Source: Gnetum montanum
Lineage: Eukaryota > Streptophyta > Gnetopsida > Gnetales > Gnetaceae
Assembly: GCA_015680685.1 (NCBI GenBank)
Contig: MNCI01023592.1
Coordinates: 214,568 to 241,298, forward strand
Direction: 5' to 3'
DNA: 26,731 nt
Part shown: positions 1-10,178 of the stretch, piece after piece
Position numbering within the stretch: the stretch's first letter is position 1
Layout of the letters: each line of letters opens with the position of its first letter
The notes under the pieces: generated by a model
Seen by the model: only the letters and a program-made list of their open reading frames with translations
Databases searched by the model: none
Told to the model about the DNA's origin: nothing
Position numbers and translations under genes: made by a program

Positions 1-640
1 GGTATGCCCAAAGAGCATCATTCAGTTTAGTGTTCCAATCTCGCCTATGCTTGCTAATTGTCCTTGTCAATATTTAAGTGATCTCCCTATTAGTGACCTC
101 AGCTTGTCCATTAGCTTGGGGGTGATAAGGTGTAGTCAATTTATGTTCAACCCCTAAGCGTTGCATTAACTTTCGAAAAGTTGCACCTGTGAAGTGTGTT
201 CCATTATCTGAGATAAGTGCATGTGGCACACCAAACCTATTTACGATTTGTTGTTGCACAAATCGTGTAGCTATAGATGATGTGCAGTCTATAACAGCAG
301 CTGCTTCAGTCCATTTCGTTAGATAGTCTACGGCAACAATGATGTAAGCTTTTCCATTAGACATTGGTGTAATGGGCCCCATAAAGTCTATTCCCCAAAT
401 GTCGAAGGGTTCTAAAGGTTGAATCCATTGTTGTGGATCCTCCATTCTAGCAGTCATTTCCCCATCACGTTGACAGCGCTTGCAAGATTGGAAAAATTGA
501 TGGGTGTCCCGAAATAATGTTGGCTAGTAATATCTTGCAAGCAGGATCTTAATAGCCATTCGTCTCCCTGCATAGTGACCCCCACAAGGGCCCTCATGAG
601 CATCTTGGAGAACTCTTAGTTGGTCCACCTTGGGCATGCA
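1..640 (-). pseudogene. Element A integrase (partial, with stops)
   Basis: Retroviral-type integrase, which would insert element cDNA into the host genome. The N-terminal HHCC zinc-binding domain lies at about 604-473: the two His are in AHEGPCGGH and the cysteines in CKRC at 473-484. The catalytic core follows. The DDE triad is intact: Asp in WGIDFMG (386-388), Asp in SDNGTHF, and Glu in GQAEVTN, with 35 residues between the second Asp and the Glu. A TAG interrupts the zinc domain at the position of the usual Trp (YY*PTLF). A TAA follows REIT near 71-73, but the frame continues as recognisable integrase (RRDWNTKLNDALWAY) to base 1. The C-terminal domain is beyond the edge, so a chromodomain cannot be checked. 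Confidence 0.93.
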
Positions 641-891
641 CCATCGAACCAAGCCATCAAGACACACTTTGTAAAGTTGTCCGTTGATCTCCATGAAGTA
701 CTTGGCTCTGTGAAGAAACTGTTGTTTCTTCCTAAAGTCTAGCTCCTGTGGTGTTTTTTGGGTAAGAAGATAGGTGAGAATGCTACTATACCAATTTGTC
801 TCCATGGGTTGGTTATTCACTACATGGACAAAGAGGGCTTCATCAAGAAAATGATTAGACATTACATATTCATCCTCTTTTCTGTCCCAGT

Positions 892-1330
892 GCAATCGAG
901 ATAAATGATTTGCAACTACGTTCTTAGTGCCCTTTCGATCGATCATCGTTAGATCAAACTCCTGTAGGATTACCAGCCATCGTATAATACAAGGGCTAAC
1001 TGTTGGCTTGTTCATGAGGAACCAGATTGCACTATGATCTGTATGGATGAACACTTTGTAACCTAACACATAGTGGCTAAACTTATTGAGTGCAAACACT
1101 ACAGCTATTAATTCTTTTTCTATAGTTGTGTAGTTAAGTTGTGCACCGACGATACTTCTACTTGTACAGTGGATGTAGTAAGGACGTTTTTGGTCATCTA
1201 ACTGTGTAAGTATAGCTCCCAAGGCATAATTGGATGCATTAGTCATTATATGAAACGGTCTGGACCAGTCAGGAGCTTGTAGAATAGGAGTTTCTACAAG
1301 CTTTTATTTCAGAGTTTGGAATGCTCATTC
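892..1330 (-). pseudogene. Element A RNase H, catalytic Asp residues mutated
   Basis: RNase H of the RT-RNase H unit, which degrades the RNA strand during reverse transcription. Recognisable motifs are PDWSRPFHIM, TNASNYALGAIL, YTTIEKELIAVVFAL, FIHTDHSAIWFL and NVVANHLSRL. In this family the first motif normally reads (C/T)DAS and the last VVADHLSRL. Both Asp are Asn here (codons at 1238-1240 and 908-910), each explained by one G-to-A change, while the Glu and the Asp of HTDHS remain. Upstream the frame carries TGA and TAA stops (E*AFQTLK*KL). Two of four catalytic acidic residues are therefore gone independently of the stops. The frame is the same as RT and integrase. Confidence 0.92.
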
Positions 1331-2560
1331 ACATTCCCTGGTCCATTCGAGTGGTGCATCCTTCTTTGTTAGCTCTACCAATGGTTTGACAATCTTGGAG
1401 AAGTTCTCAATGAATCTCCTATAGTAGCCAGTGTGTCCAAGGAATGATTGAATGTCTTTGAAATTTTTTGTTTGACAGGTGATTCCTTGGATGACCCTAA
1501 CTTTATCTGGGTCTACCTCTATTCCTAAATGTGAAATCTTATGCCCAAGTACTATTCCTTCTTGGACCATAAAATGGCTTTTCTGCTAGTTGAGCCTTAA
1601 GTTGGTTTCTACACATCTTTTCAGCACTTTCTCTAATTAGTCCAAGGCTTGATCAAAGCTTGTTCCATAAGTGGAGAAGTCATCCATAAAGACTTCCACT
1701 CCATTTCCTATCTATTGTTGGAATATTCTTAGAACCAGGCGTTGAAATGTGGTAGGAGAATTGCACAAGCCAAACGACATTTGTTTATATGCAAACGTTC
1801 TCCAAGGACTAGTGAACGTTGTCTTGGCTTGATCTTCTAGGACTATCCATATTTGGTTGTATCCACTATAGCCATCTAGAAAACTATAATAGTGATGCCC
1901 TGCTATGGTGTCTAAGACTTGGTCAACAAATGGCAACGGAAAGTGATCCTTAAATGTTGCCATGTTTAGCAACCTAAAATCTATACACACCCTCCATTTG
2001 CCTTCCTTTTTAGGCACAATCACCAGAGGGCTAACCCATTTTCTATTAGCAATGGGATATATGAACCCAGCCTTAAGAAGTTGTTCTATTTCTTCTTTTA
2101 CTATTTGCTTCAATTTTGGGTTCAATCACCTCTGCGGTGGTTTTCAAGACTTCATGGAGGGGTTAGTGTAAATCCTATGTTGGCATATCCTAGGATCTAT
2201 TCCAGTTAACTTAGGGTATGACTAGGAAAAGGCTTTTGACCACTTGTTTATCACTTTCAGCAGTCTTTCTTTTTATTTGGGAACAAGTCTTGCGTTGATG
2301 ATCAATGATTTTCCATTTTCGAGGGTCATATACTCTAGACCGATGGTCAATGGTTTCAAATCTAGGGGCTCTTGTTTAAATCTCTCAGGAATTTCCAACT
2401 TCCCCCAGTTGATGTTTTTAAGATTAAGGCTTGGAAGTTGGCAATGAACTTACTCTAGTGTATCTATGCTTTTAATGTAAGCACTAGTTATTCCCTTAGT
2501 TAGTTCCACACACGTTAGTGAGTTACTCTCTTGATTAGCCATCAGCCACTAAGTGTCCTC
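1331..2560 (-). pseudogene. Element A reverse transcriptase with upstream linker
   Basis: Ty3/gypsy reverse transcriptase, which copies element RNA into cDNA. In order: a linker containing KLEIPERFKQEPLDLKPL and LTGIDPRICQH, then NPKLKQIVKEEIEQLL, WVSPLVIVPKK, WRVCIDFRLLN, KDHFPLPFVDQVLD, FLDGYSGYNQI and FGLCNSPTTFQR. The catalytic box is FMDD (1679-1690), and IVLGHKIS and FLGHTGYYRRFI follow. KDHFPLPF and FMDDFS are typical of Athila-type elements. The usual Athila insertion between the VPKK and GWRVCID motifs is missing here, so it may be a sister lineage. Stops include TAG in QQ*IGNG and TAG replacing the Trp of the LNWEK motif. Most stops fit single C-to-T or G-to-A changes. Confidence 0.94.
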
Positions 2561-2563
2561 TTG

Positions 2564-3200
2564 TCATGTGGCTGCTGCATACAAGCACTTTTGTATATTA
2601 ATGTCTTGTGCACACTGATTACATGCAGGCAATGCTAAACTCTGCATAACCCATGATCTCTGTATGCAATTGCACCATGTGTCATTGTATGTGATGCATG
2701 GAACTTTCTTCTTCTCAATCTTTTCAAAAGTGGTCTTCTTGGATATTTCTAGGGAAAGATTGTGGATTCCTAGGTGTGCATCTATAGTACTTAGCCATGC
2801 TCTTCCCATTATTATTGGGAAGTCCCCTTTACCGTTGTTCACTTGTATCACTAGGAAATCAACTAGATATGACCACCCACACACAGTGGTAACGATGTCC
2901 TCCACCAGTCCCAAGGGAACAGTGATGGACTAGTCAGCCAACTCTAGTCGAATATTACTCTTCCTCAATGAAGACAGGTTCCAGGCTTTGTACATCTCTT
3001 GTGATATTAGGTTGACTCCGGAACCTGAGTCCAAAAGAGCTTTACATGGTTCATTCCCAGTGACTTGGAGATAGATTATAGGGCTTCTAGGATCAGAGAA
3101 TTTCCTGGAAAGGTGGCCCACCTTAATCCAGTTAGTAACGACATGCATTAACATAACCGAATGCTTTGAGCTTGGTGTTTGGTTTGAAGGGATCCCTGAA
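2564..3200 (-). pseudogene. Element A retropepsin (aspartic protease)
   Basis: Retropepsin that would process the Gag-Pol polyprotein. The catalytic motif reads CKALLDSGSGVNLIS, with Asp-Ser-Gly at 3020-3031, and the flap/C-terminal strand reads FPIIMGRAWLSTIDAH. The domain is preceded by MLMHVVTNWIKVGHLSRKF, which is conserved in element C (VTEWIKVGSLPKK). A TAG follows RLELAD, after which the same frame resumes as VPLGLVEDIVTTVCGWSY. The domain is in frame with gag upstream and RT downstream, as expected for a single gag-pol polyprotein. The C-terminal tail (about 2564-2700) is Cys-rich and unassigned. Confidence 0.9.
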
Positions 3201-3244
3201 GCCTTATTTGATAGGGAGGTGTTTAGATGTTCAACCGCTTGTGA

Positions 3245-5694
3245 TTATGAGGGCTTGGTTGGACTATTGGTTCTAAAGAAATGTATTTTCTTCATAAGGT
3301 TGTCAGAACCAACTGCAGGTTGAGGATTCACAACCCTCGTGACATTGTGTTGTTGCGGTTGAGTGGGGAGTTCCCCTTGCATTGCTGGAGCAGGTGGTAA
3401 TGGAGCTATTGGTGTGAGAGTTGCGGATGGATTTGAAGGATGGTATATTTGTGGGTTATCTCCCCTAGGAGAAGGAGTTCTATAATACTCATGGGCTTGG
3501 TAGTGATGTTGTGGTGTAACGTGACTAACAGAGTCACGTGGAGAGATTGGATGCTGCACATAGTAGCCATATGGTTTAGGTTGCCGATAGGGGTATTGTT
3601 GCCTTGGTGGTGGCATCCCCCATGATTGTGGGTATTGCCACTATTGATGCTCAACAAGTTGTGGTGGAGTTCCACTTGGATAATATGTTGAAGGTTGGTG
3701 GAACTACCTTGGGTTACCTTGGGGATAAGGTAACCGTCGGGGTGCTTGCCATTTATTAAGTCGTGAGTTGAGCACATACACCCCAGACTCTTGTAGATGT
3801 GAGATTACTAGGCAACATCTCTTAGGATGGTTTTATTGGCATATCTCACATCCACTATCATTGTTTGTATCTGAATCCACAACCTCTTTGGTGATGGCCA
3901 TTTTACCCTTACCTTTGTTATGTGCATTGTCCACTTCTCTCTTTTTCTTTTTGTCATAGTCACTACCTCACTCCTTAGACTCCTCTACAATCTTAAGAAT
4001 AGTTTCGAACCTACTATCCAGGGAGTCCCACATCTGGTCTACCTTTGCCGATACTTCAGTTGTTAACTTTTGGAGCAACAAGGTTTTCCTATTCATCATA
4101 TCTTCGAGTGGTGACCCTTCCTCCTCCTCACAGAATCTCACTCCCCTTTTTCGGAGGGAAGGATCTAAGTTGTACTCTTTCGCACTTTCTCTCTTACGTA
4201 GCTCCCTTGCTTCATTGGCTACTTGCTCTAGCAATCTATGAACCTGATGAGACCTAAGCTTTGATAATCTCCCTTGGTCATACATTCCAAGGGTTCTCCT
4301 TGTCTCATGCCTAAGTCCATCTACAAGATGGCGTAGTTGATCCTGCTATGAATAACCATGGCCTAGGCAATGATGTAATAGTGCATAATAATGATCCATG
4401 GCAGCATCCAAGGATTCATGATTTCCCTGCTTCCATATTTGGATTTGCTTTCGCAGGTTAGACACTTGGGAGTACATTTGGTACTTATCATTAAATAGTT
4501 CTAACACTGTACTCCACCTCCGAATGGATTCCGGTTCTAAGGACTGGTACCAGCTTTCCGCTTCTTTCACTAGTGTCCTTGGGAACAACTTTAGTTTTTG
4601 CCATTTGTTGTCAATGTTTTGCAAGGCACATGCATCGTGGAATGCTTGTAGATGATTTTGAGGATCAACATTGTATCCCCCCTCAAACCATGGGATGTTA
4701 TTCATGTCTAACCTCTTGATCCTACTATCTTTTTGGTGCCTTGTGGGAACTCTTATGACCTTCATTATGTCTAGCATGCTTCTAGTTGTGAGTAGGGGTT
4801 TTTTGTGGTCATCTCATTCATAGCATCTATGGTGTCTACATGGTTCCCTACTCTCCCTTCTTCCATGCCTTGATTCCTTAGAGTGCCCTCATCCTTGTTC
4901 TCGATTGTCTCATTGATGTTTTTCACTCTATTTTCCTTTATCCTCATAGTTAGCTTCCTTATGGCTACGTCCAAACACCGAAGGAGAGGGTGAATGTGAT
5001 GATGAAGGTAAAGAAGAAGGAGAACCATTGCCATGATGATGTTTTCTACCTTCTCTATGGTGGTCTCAGCCCCGATCGTGATTACAATCAGAATGTCTGC
5101 CCTTATCGTGTGTTTGTGTTCCCTCGTTGAACACTTTGTGTTTATGGGGATCAAAACTAGGGTTGTGAATCGTGGAGTGGAGGTTCTGATACACCACCTC
5201 TTGACCATCATTAGGAGGGGGAACATCATTTGGTGGGGAACTTTTTGAAACCGGTTCACCATCCCCAATTTCGCTTAAAACATGTAGGGCATTATGGGGT
5301 CATTTATCCTTCAAAGATGTGTGGTAACTCTCCTGTTGCAAGTCCCATTGACGTTGCGCTTCTATGGGATGATAGTCCCTTGTGTCATGATCACATGCAA
5401 CTTATTCTGCATATAAAATGACATGCCTATTCGTGTGAGAGCATGAAGGAGCATGTTGGGGACTGCTCGGTCTGGAGGCAACACTATGTTACCCTCCAAG
5501 TCTCTCCAACACAGTTGTTCATCTTGATGGAGAATAAAGGTAAAGTCAGGTACATACTCATCATGATGGGTATATACCACACGAAACTATTGAGGAACTG
5601 GCGAATCTTGGTTACGTGTGCTATGTCATCGACTGTCTCTTGTGTTAGTCCTAGGTGGTGAAGTGATTTTGTGCGAAGAAGAAGACATTTTCAT
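3245..5694 (-). pseudogene. Element A gag
   Basis: Structural Gag of the element, which would form the virus-like particle. The probable start is the ATG at 5694 (MKMSSSSHKI), about 120 bp inside the PBS. That N-terminal piece runs in another frame, with one net indel near 5350-5450, then joins the frame used by the rest of gag-pol. A Ser/His-rich low-complexity stretch (4990-5040) precedes the capsid-like core at 4346-4777, with WYQSLEPESIRRW and VSNLRKQIQIWKQ. A charged segment follows (3968-4285). Next is a zinc-knuckle-like CEIC-x3-H-x4-C near 3810-3850, with a TAA in its loop. A Pro/Gln/His/Tyr-rich tail ends at 3245. The core matches element B at 19775-20358. An open minus frame at 4771-5268 is a shadow: the homologous frame is the one in phase with the core. 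Confidence 0.88.
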
Positions 5695-5814
5695 CTTGTT
5701 TGGTGTGCGATTTACCGTTGTCTTATCTTTCCTTGATTAACCCTAAGGGTTCGTTCTAGCATCCCAATGATATGAATGATTTCCTATGTTCTACGTAGCG
5801 TACAAACAACTAAG

Positions 5815-5832
5815 TCCCCGGCAACGGTGCCA
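5815..5832 (-). other. Element A primer-binding site (tRNA-Asp)
   Basis: On the element strand this reads TGGCACCGTTGCCGGGGA. It is complementary to the 3' end of plant tRNA-Asp (…CCCCGGCAACGGCGCCA) with one mismatch. It lies one base inside the LTR end at 5834. It would prime minus-strand cDNA synthesis. tRNA-Asp priming is usual for the Athila lineage. Confidence 0.93.
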
Positions 5833-6380
5833 ATGATGAGTGACGAGGTATCCCTACACTCAATCATACGAATACGAGCATTTCACGTGCGATCTAGTCA
5901 AACTCCAAGGACTAAGTGCTTACCCACCTTAATGGAACACTTAAGGTTAATCAATCGCTATCTTTCCAAACTTACTTGTATTGTCATGGTTGTATGGTTA
6001 AGTAAGCTTGAGGTATATGATTTTTATAACTTTTATCTTTTTAATGTCTTATGCTAATAGGGGAAGGTGAAGAGAACTAAGTGACTAACTTTCATTAACT
6101 ATTCACTAACTAAGTTCTAATTGTTCCTAACACCAGTATCTGTTCCCACTTACTGCACACATCCTGACTAGTGCAACACTGCTGGGATTACCAAACGCTA
6201 ATCGTTACTAGGTTACCAAGCACTACACACATGCTCGAATCGGTCATACGGAGTGTACTTAACTAGGAGAGTCAAGGGTTGAGAGAGATTAATTAACTAG
6301 GAAAGAATTTAGACATTCAACAATAATTAATTACTATTTAGCTTAATCTGTATGCTGCACGGTTTATCACAAAGTTCTTC

Positions 6381-6386
6381 TTTATT
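6381..6386 (-). terminator. Poly(A) signal AATAAA in LTR A
   Basis: Reads AATAAA on the element strand, about 170 bp downstream of the TATA box. The spacing is 168-178 bp in the other three LTRs. Confidence 0.6.
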
Positions 6387-6554
6387 TCCGTACACAAATG
6401 TGTGCTCAAGTACAAATTGCTCAAATAAAGATCCGTTCACTTTATGACTCCTACTACAGGTACACAGGAATTATTCTAACTTTGGAATGGTAAAACTGCA
6501 AGAGTTTAGCTAAGGGTCTAAGTCTAACTACCTAGAACAAGAAAAGCTGCCTCT

Positions 6555-6562
6555 TATTTATA
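6555..6562 (-). promoter_or_regulatory. TATA box of LTR A
   Basis: TATAAATA on the element strand, conserved in all four LTRs of the window, next to the palindrome cluster at the outer LTR edge. Confidence 0.75.
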
Positions 6563-6578
6563 GAAATTGAGGCAGGCC

Positions 6579-6616
6579 ACGATATCGCGGATGCGATATC
6601 ATGTACGCAATATCGT
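6579..6616. promoter_or_regulatory. Nested palindromes in U3 of LTR A
   Basis: A perfect 8-bp inverted repeat, gatatcgc/gcgatatc (6581-6588 and 6593-6600), lies inside a 7-bp pair acgatat/atatcgt (6579-6585 and 6610-6616). It lies 17 bp upstream of the TATA box, so it could be a transcription-factor site cluster or a hairpin. The role is inferred from position and from related palindromes in LTR C. Confidence 0.55.
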
Positions 6617-6625
6617 AGCTCATCA

Positions 6626-7530
6626 GGAAGGTTGTGCAAACTTGGATGAGGCTCCTCTCCTTTTCATAAGGATCTTCATCTCTAGATCACTATTCAAGAT
6701 ATCCGTGAAGCAAATGGATTATCTTCATGGAAGGATTGTTAAGTATTTATACTCAAAAAGGCAAGCCAAGTACATAACAACCAAAGCATACTACATGTCA
6801 TATGTAGAATTCCATGTGCCAATGACCCATCATGTATCTAATACCTACTTACTCAAAACTCCAACAAAGGGATTAGTGCACATATGCTAAAAAGAAAATA
6901 AAATAAATTATCAAATTCATCTTATAAAGATAATTACAAAGTACATAGCTCAACTATATAATGCACATAGGCTTAAAGTTAAATAAGATAAAATAAAATA
7001 ATTAAAATACCAAACAAGACATTAATCTATCTTATTCTAATCTACTCTCACCAACTAGAAATCTATTCCCTTGAATAGTCATTTGTAGTGATCATAATAA
7101 TACAAATCATCAATAAGAAATGTAGGTTTTGATTATCTACCACTACTCAGGTTGTTATTTCTTTTTATTTTATAATTTATTTATGTTTTCTAAGATGATT
7201 AACTCTTGTAGTACATCAAAAATGCATTTGAGTTTGCTATTTAGCATATATCTATATCAAAAATCACAAATGTAGAAGACTAATTACAAGAAGATCCTCG
7301 ATGGGCATAGTATCATGAGAGTAAGCATCAAATAAGGCAACTTTAACATGAGGAACAATCATATGATTGAATGCATGAACCTTTCGATATCACTACTAGA
7401 CCCATAGTGGAAGTGCCTTCTTCAGAAATAGTTCACATTTTTTTCAAACCTACGAGAGACACCTACATAAATTGGTCAAGTAATTCAAAATTTTAATATT
7501 GCAGTTATGAATTTTGCAAAAACCTGATCT
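6626..7530. other. AT-rich gap between element A and Helitron, nothing recognised
   Basis: About 900 bp with an A/T-rich low-complexity patch (about 6890-7020). A 107-codon plus-strand frame starts inside LTR A (6567) and ends at 6890; it has no domain I recognise and is probably chance. This stretch may be the 5' leader or N-terminal part of the Helitron, or host DNA that received element A. No Helitron 5' terminus could be placed. Confidence 0.5.
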
Positions 7531-8440
7531 TGCAATGTCTATAATGAAATATATCTTGGTATATCATTAGATTCAATAAGAAGTAGAGGTCCTACATGCA
7601 ATAGGTGTATAAACAAAAAGGCATAAAATATTGTTGATAGTTTAATTGGGAGATCAAACGATTTTATGCTAAAAATAACATAGATCCAAGAACCTACCCA
7701 CTTTTCCTAGCTAATTTAAATGATGAGGAAGAAATGCTGATTACAAGGATCAATTTCATATTGTAAGTTACAAATGTAGTTGGTAGACAGTTTAGGTATA
7801 AGGATCACACAATTAGCTTTTCTTAGGATGTCACAAATATTGCTAAGAGACTTCCTCTTAGAACTAAAGATATTCATTTTTTCATTTTGAGCAGAGTTGA
7901 TTAAATGGGTACGAAGCACAATTTCATAGTTAACAAGAGATAGGTTTCTAATGCCTTGCTTTTTAAAAAGGAAAATAATCCATACTATCATAATGTCGAG
8001 ATTGATATGCATGCATTAGATGATATTTGAGGTTAACATCTTTCATAACATTCCTTATATTGCATTATTAAAAAAAAATAGAGAAATGAGATTATAGTTT
8101 CCAGGTTTGTTACTTCAAATAGATGAAACAAACATTATCAAAGATACATCATTAGTTGCACAACATCTTGGTATTATAAGAAAGGAAATTTCTTGGATAA
8201 GAGCATGGATGTATAAACCATCATTACAAGATTCAAATGTTGCCCAATTCCCTTCCATGTTTGATTCTCCTATTAATGAGTTTAACATGATGGGGTTGTT
8301 TACGATGACATTTTCAAGTCTTTTTCTTGAAAGAAAATGTGATTTTTTTATCAAAGAGCTAAAGATGTCAAACTACATGAATATGCAAAACATATTCTTT
8401 GTTAAGAGGATGGTAGATTTAGATGACATGAGCATTTTAG

Positions 8441-8522
8441 GTAAATATCATTTATTGATTTTTTTATTTTCATTATTCCTATTTTTTGTGTTTTGACACA
8501 ATGATGTCTAATTTATTTTTAG
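8441..8522 (+). other. Probable intron in Helitron rep
   Basis: GTAAAT donor after SILG and TTTATTTTTAG acceptor; AT-rich, 82 bp. It separates the LFL…MVDLDDM block from the block leading to RYSTYINGALSY. Inferred from splice-like ends only. Confidence 0.45.
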
Positions 8523-9439
8523 GTATTATATTTATAATGTCACTAGAAGGTGATGGACAATGGAATCTACATGTGTATTTTTTTTAAGAAATATTGTTGA
8601 TGCATCCATATTTGTTGAAGGAGTACATGAGCAATTACATAATGCTATATTGCATGTCATTGTTGATAATTTAATGCGATATAGTACTTATATTAATGGT
8701 GCACTATCTTATTAGATAAAATGTAAAGTAAAGCTAATTACCATGATGAATCAATTACGAACACCTACTATTTATTTTACTCTTAGTGCAATAGATCTCT
8801 ATTGGCTTGTGTTGCATAATCTAATGAAAGGAGATCCACCTTAGAACTTATTAGAATTAAAACGATGAAGATAGAATAATATCATAGAAAATTCACATAT
8901 AGTGGTAGAGTTCTTGCATCGTTGTCACATTACCTTTCTAAATACAGTTTTAATGAAGGAATTTTATGTTGTTGACAACTAAACACAATATGAGTGGAAA
9001 CGCTGCAAATCTCCATATGTGCATAGTTTGCTATGAATACAAGGTGTTCCAAAGGTAGATGAACTAGACCAAAATGATCTTGATGTCATGCGTAGGGTAA
9101 AGGAATTTTTTTGATTTGCATGGACTCCAAGATTTACAGCAAATTGACAACCAAACAATACAAGATCTCATTTATATTTTATGTACTTGTAGAAATTTTT
9201 TGTCAATATTGCTTGGAATATGTAAGAATTATTTTTTCATTGATTTATCTTTCATTTTATCTTTCCACTTAGGCGTTACGTATAAATATGTTATGTCATC
9301 TATTTAAATTTGCTACTCAACAACTACAATGTATAGATCTAAAAACTAATTATGCTGATTTGGTTAATGCTATTCAAAGGCATACTATTTGCAAACCAAG
9401 TGCATGCTTAAGAAAATGTAATAGCAGAAAAGTTTGCAG

Positions 9440-9544
9440 GTACCACATTTATATGGAATTGTTATTTCCTTACTATTTCCTCACCATTTATTATTTTCTA
9501 TTAGCAATTAAACTTTAATTTATCTTAATATAAAAATTCTATAG
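9440..9544 (+). other. Probable intron in Helitron rep
   Basis: The donor CAG|GTACCA and acceptor TTCTATAG|AT bound a 105-bp T-rich segment. Removing it restores the frame from the Cys-containing block (KVCR) to the exon with YVPRRND at 9648, and the Cys-Arg-aromatic order is what Helitron Rep proteins have here. Confidence 0.55.
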
Positions 9545-10178
9545 ATATTTATCTTCCCTTTCTTTCCTTTCTAAGTATAATGTTCCTTGGTTGTTATCTT
9601 TATAATCAAGTCTTTATAAAGATCTAGAAAATAATAATGAGATTACTTATGTTCCTCGAAGAAATGATTCAAGGCTTAATGTTCATAATAGAATGTTGCT
9701 TCAGACACAAAGGGAAAATACAAATTTTTAGCTTGTCATGTTGCAAAATGTTTTCATAAAATATATTGTGAAATATGTAGCTAAATTTGAGAAAAATTGC
9801 AATCTTTTCATGACATGTTACTATAGATTTTAGAGTCAAGAAATCCTCATAAATATGCTTTATCTATCTACAAATGGCTCATGGTGGATGTTGTTGCACA
9901 TAGAGTCATTGATGCTATGGATTTTTGTTACATGTTATATGAGTTTCCTTTGGTGTAGTGCAGTTGTGTTTTCTGCACCATAAATGTTTCATGAGAGGTG
10001 TACAAAAATGTTCCTATTAATGCAATGTATGAAGGTGAAAAATACATAACTATTATTAATTTGTATAAAAAACAATCACTTCCCATGGAAGGTGTATCAT
10101 TACTATGAGATTTTAGAGATGATAATTGCAACATGAAGAATAAGGAGAATCCAACTTAGAATTTTTATCACTCAGAAC

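Larger units (their letters stand above)
1..6625 (-). mobile_element. Element A: Athila-like Ty3/gypsy LTR retrotransposon, 3' end cut by window edge
   Basis: The element reads right to left: 5' LTR (5834-6625), tRNA-Asp PBS, gag, protease, RT, RNase H, integrase. This domain order (integrase last) defines Ty3/gypsy. The Athila-like assignment rests on the tRNA-Asp PBS, the RT motifs KDHFPLPF and VEVFMDDFS, and absence of a chromodomain in what is visible. The integrase C-terminus, anything after it and the 3' LTR lie left of base 1. Gag-pol is broken by many stop codons, so the copy is dead. From about 5360 to base 1 the recognisable domains share one reading frame. The flank after the LTR, ggaag at 6626-6630, would be one copy of the target duplication; its partner is outside the window. 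Confidence 0.93.
5834..6625 (-). repeat. Element A 5' LTR (792 bp)
   Basis: The boundaries are set by the inverted termini TGATGAG (5834-5840) and CTCATCA (6619-6625) and by the adjoining PBS. The sequence is homologous to the LTRs of elements B and C; the terminal heptamer, TATA box, AATAAA and palindrome cluster correspond. Transcription would run leftward from the TATA box at 6555-6562. U3 is therefore only about 100 bp, and R plus U5 fill the remaining ~700 bp. Confidence 0.92.
7531..10178 (+). pseudogene. Helitron Rep (replication initiator) pseudogene, Helitron2/Helentron-like
   Basis: N-terminal and Rep part of a Helitron RepHel protein, the rolling-circle transposase. Conserved blocks appear in canonical order. 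These are: a Cys-rich segment (CNVCNE-like at 7531, PTCNRC), then FYAKNNIDPRTYP and DEEEMLITRI (about 7650-7750), and NALLFKKENNPYYHNVEID. Next come INEFNMMGLFTMTFSSLF (from about 8270), RYSTYINGALSY, TPTIYFTLSAIDLYW (8761-8805), NSHIVVEFLHR and YEWKRCKSPYVHSLL. Last are LVNAIQRHTICKPSACLRK (about 9360-9420), YVPRRNDSRLNVHNR (9648-9692) and KYIVKYVAK (9759-9785) with the Tyr region. The 'TLSA-D-W' and 'VQRHT-C…YCLRK' blocks point to the Helitron2 lineage rather than the common plant type. Frameshifts and many stops are present. The helicase half is absent: LTR C begins at 10179. Confidence 0.88.

Noticed and set aside
4771-5268. 165-codon open frame on the minus strand within gag of element A
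   Set aside because: It is out of phase with the gag core. The in-phase frame, though interrupted by stops, gives the Ser/His-rich sequence that matches element B gag.
6567-6890. 107-codon plus-strand open frame
   Set aside because: It starts inside LTR A, crosses the LTR boundary and shows no domain; most likely chance.
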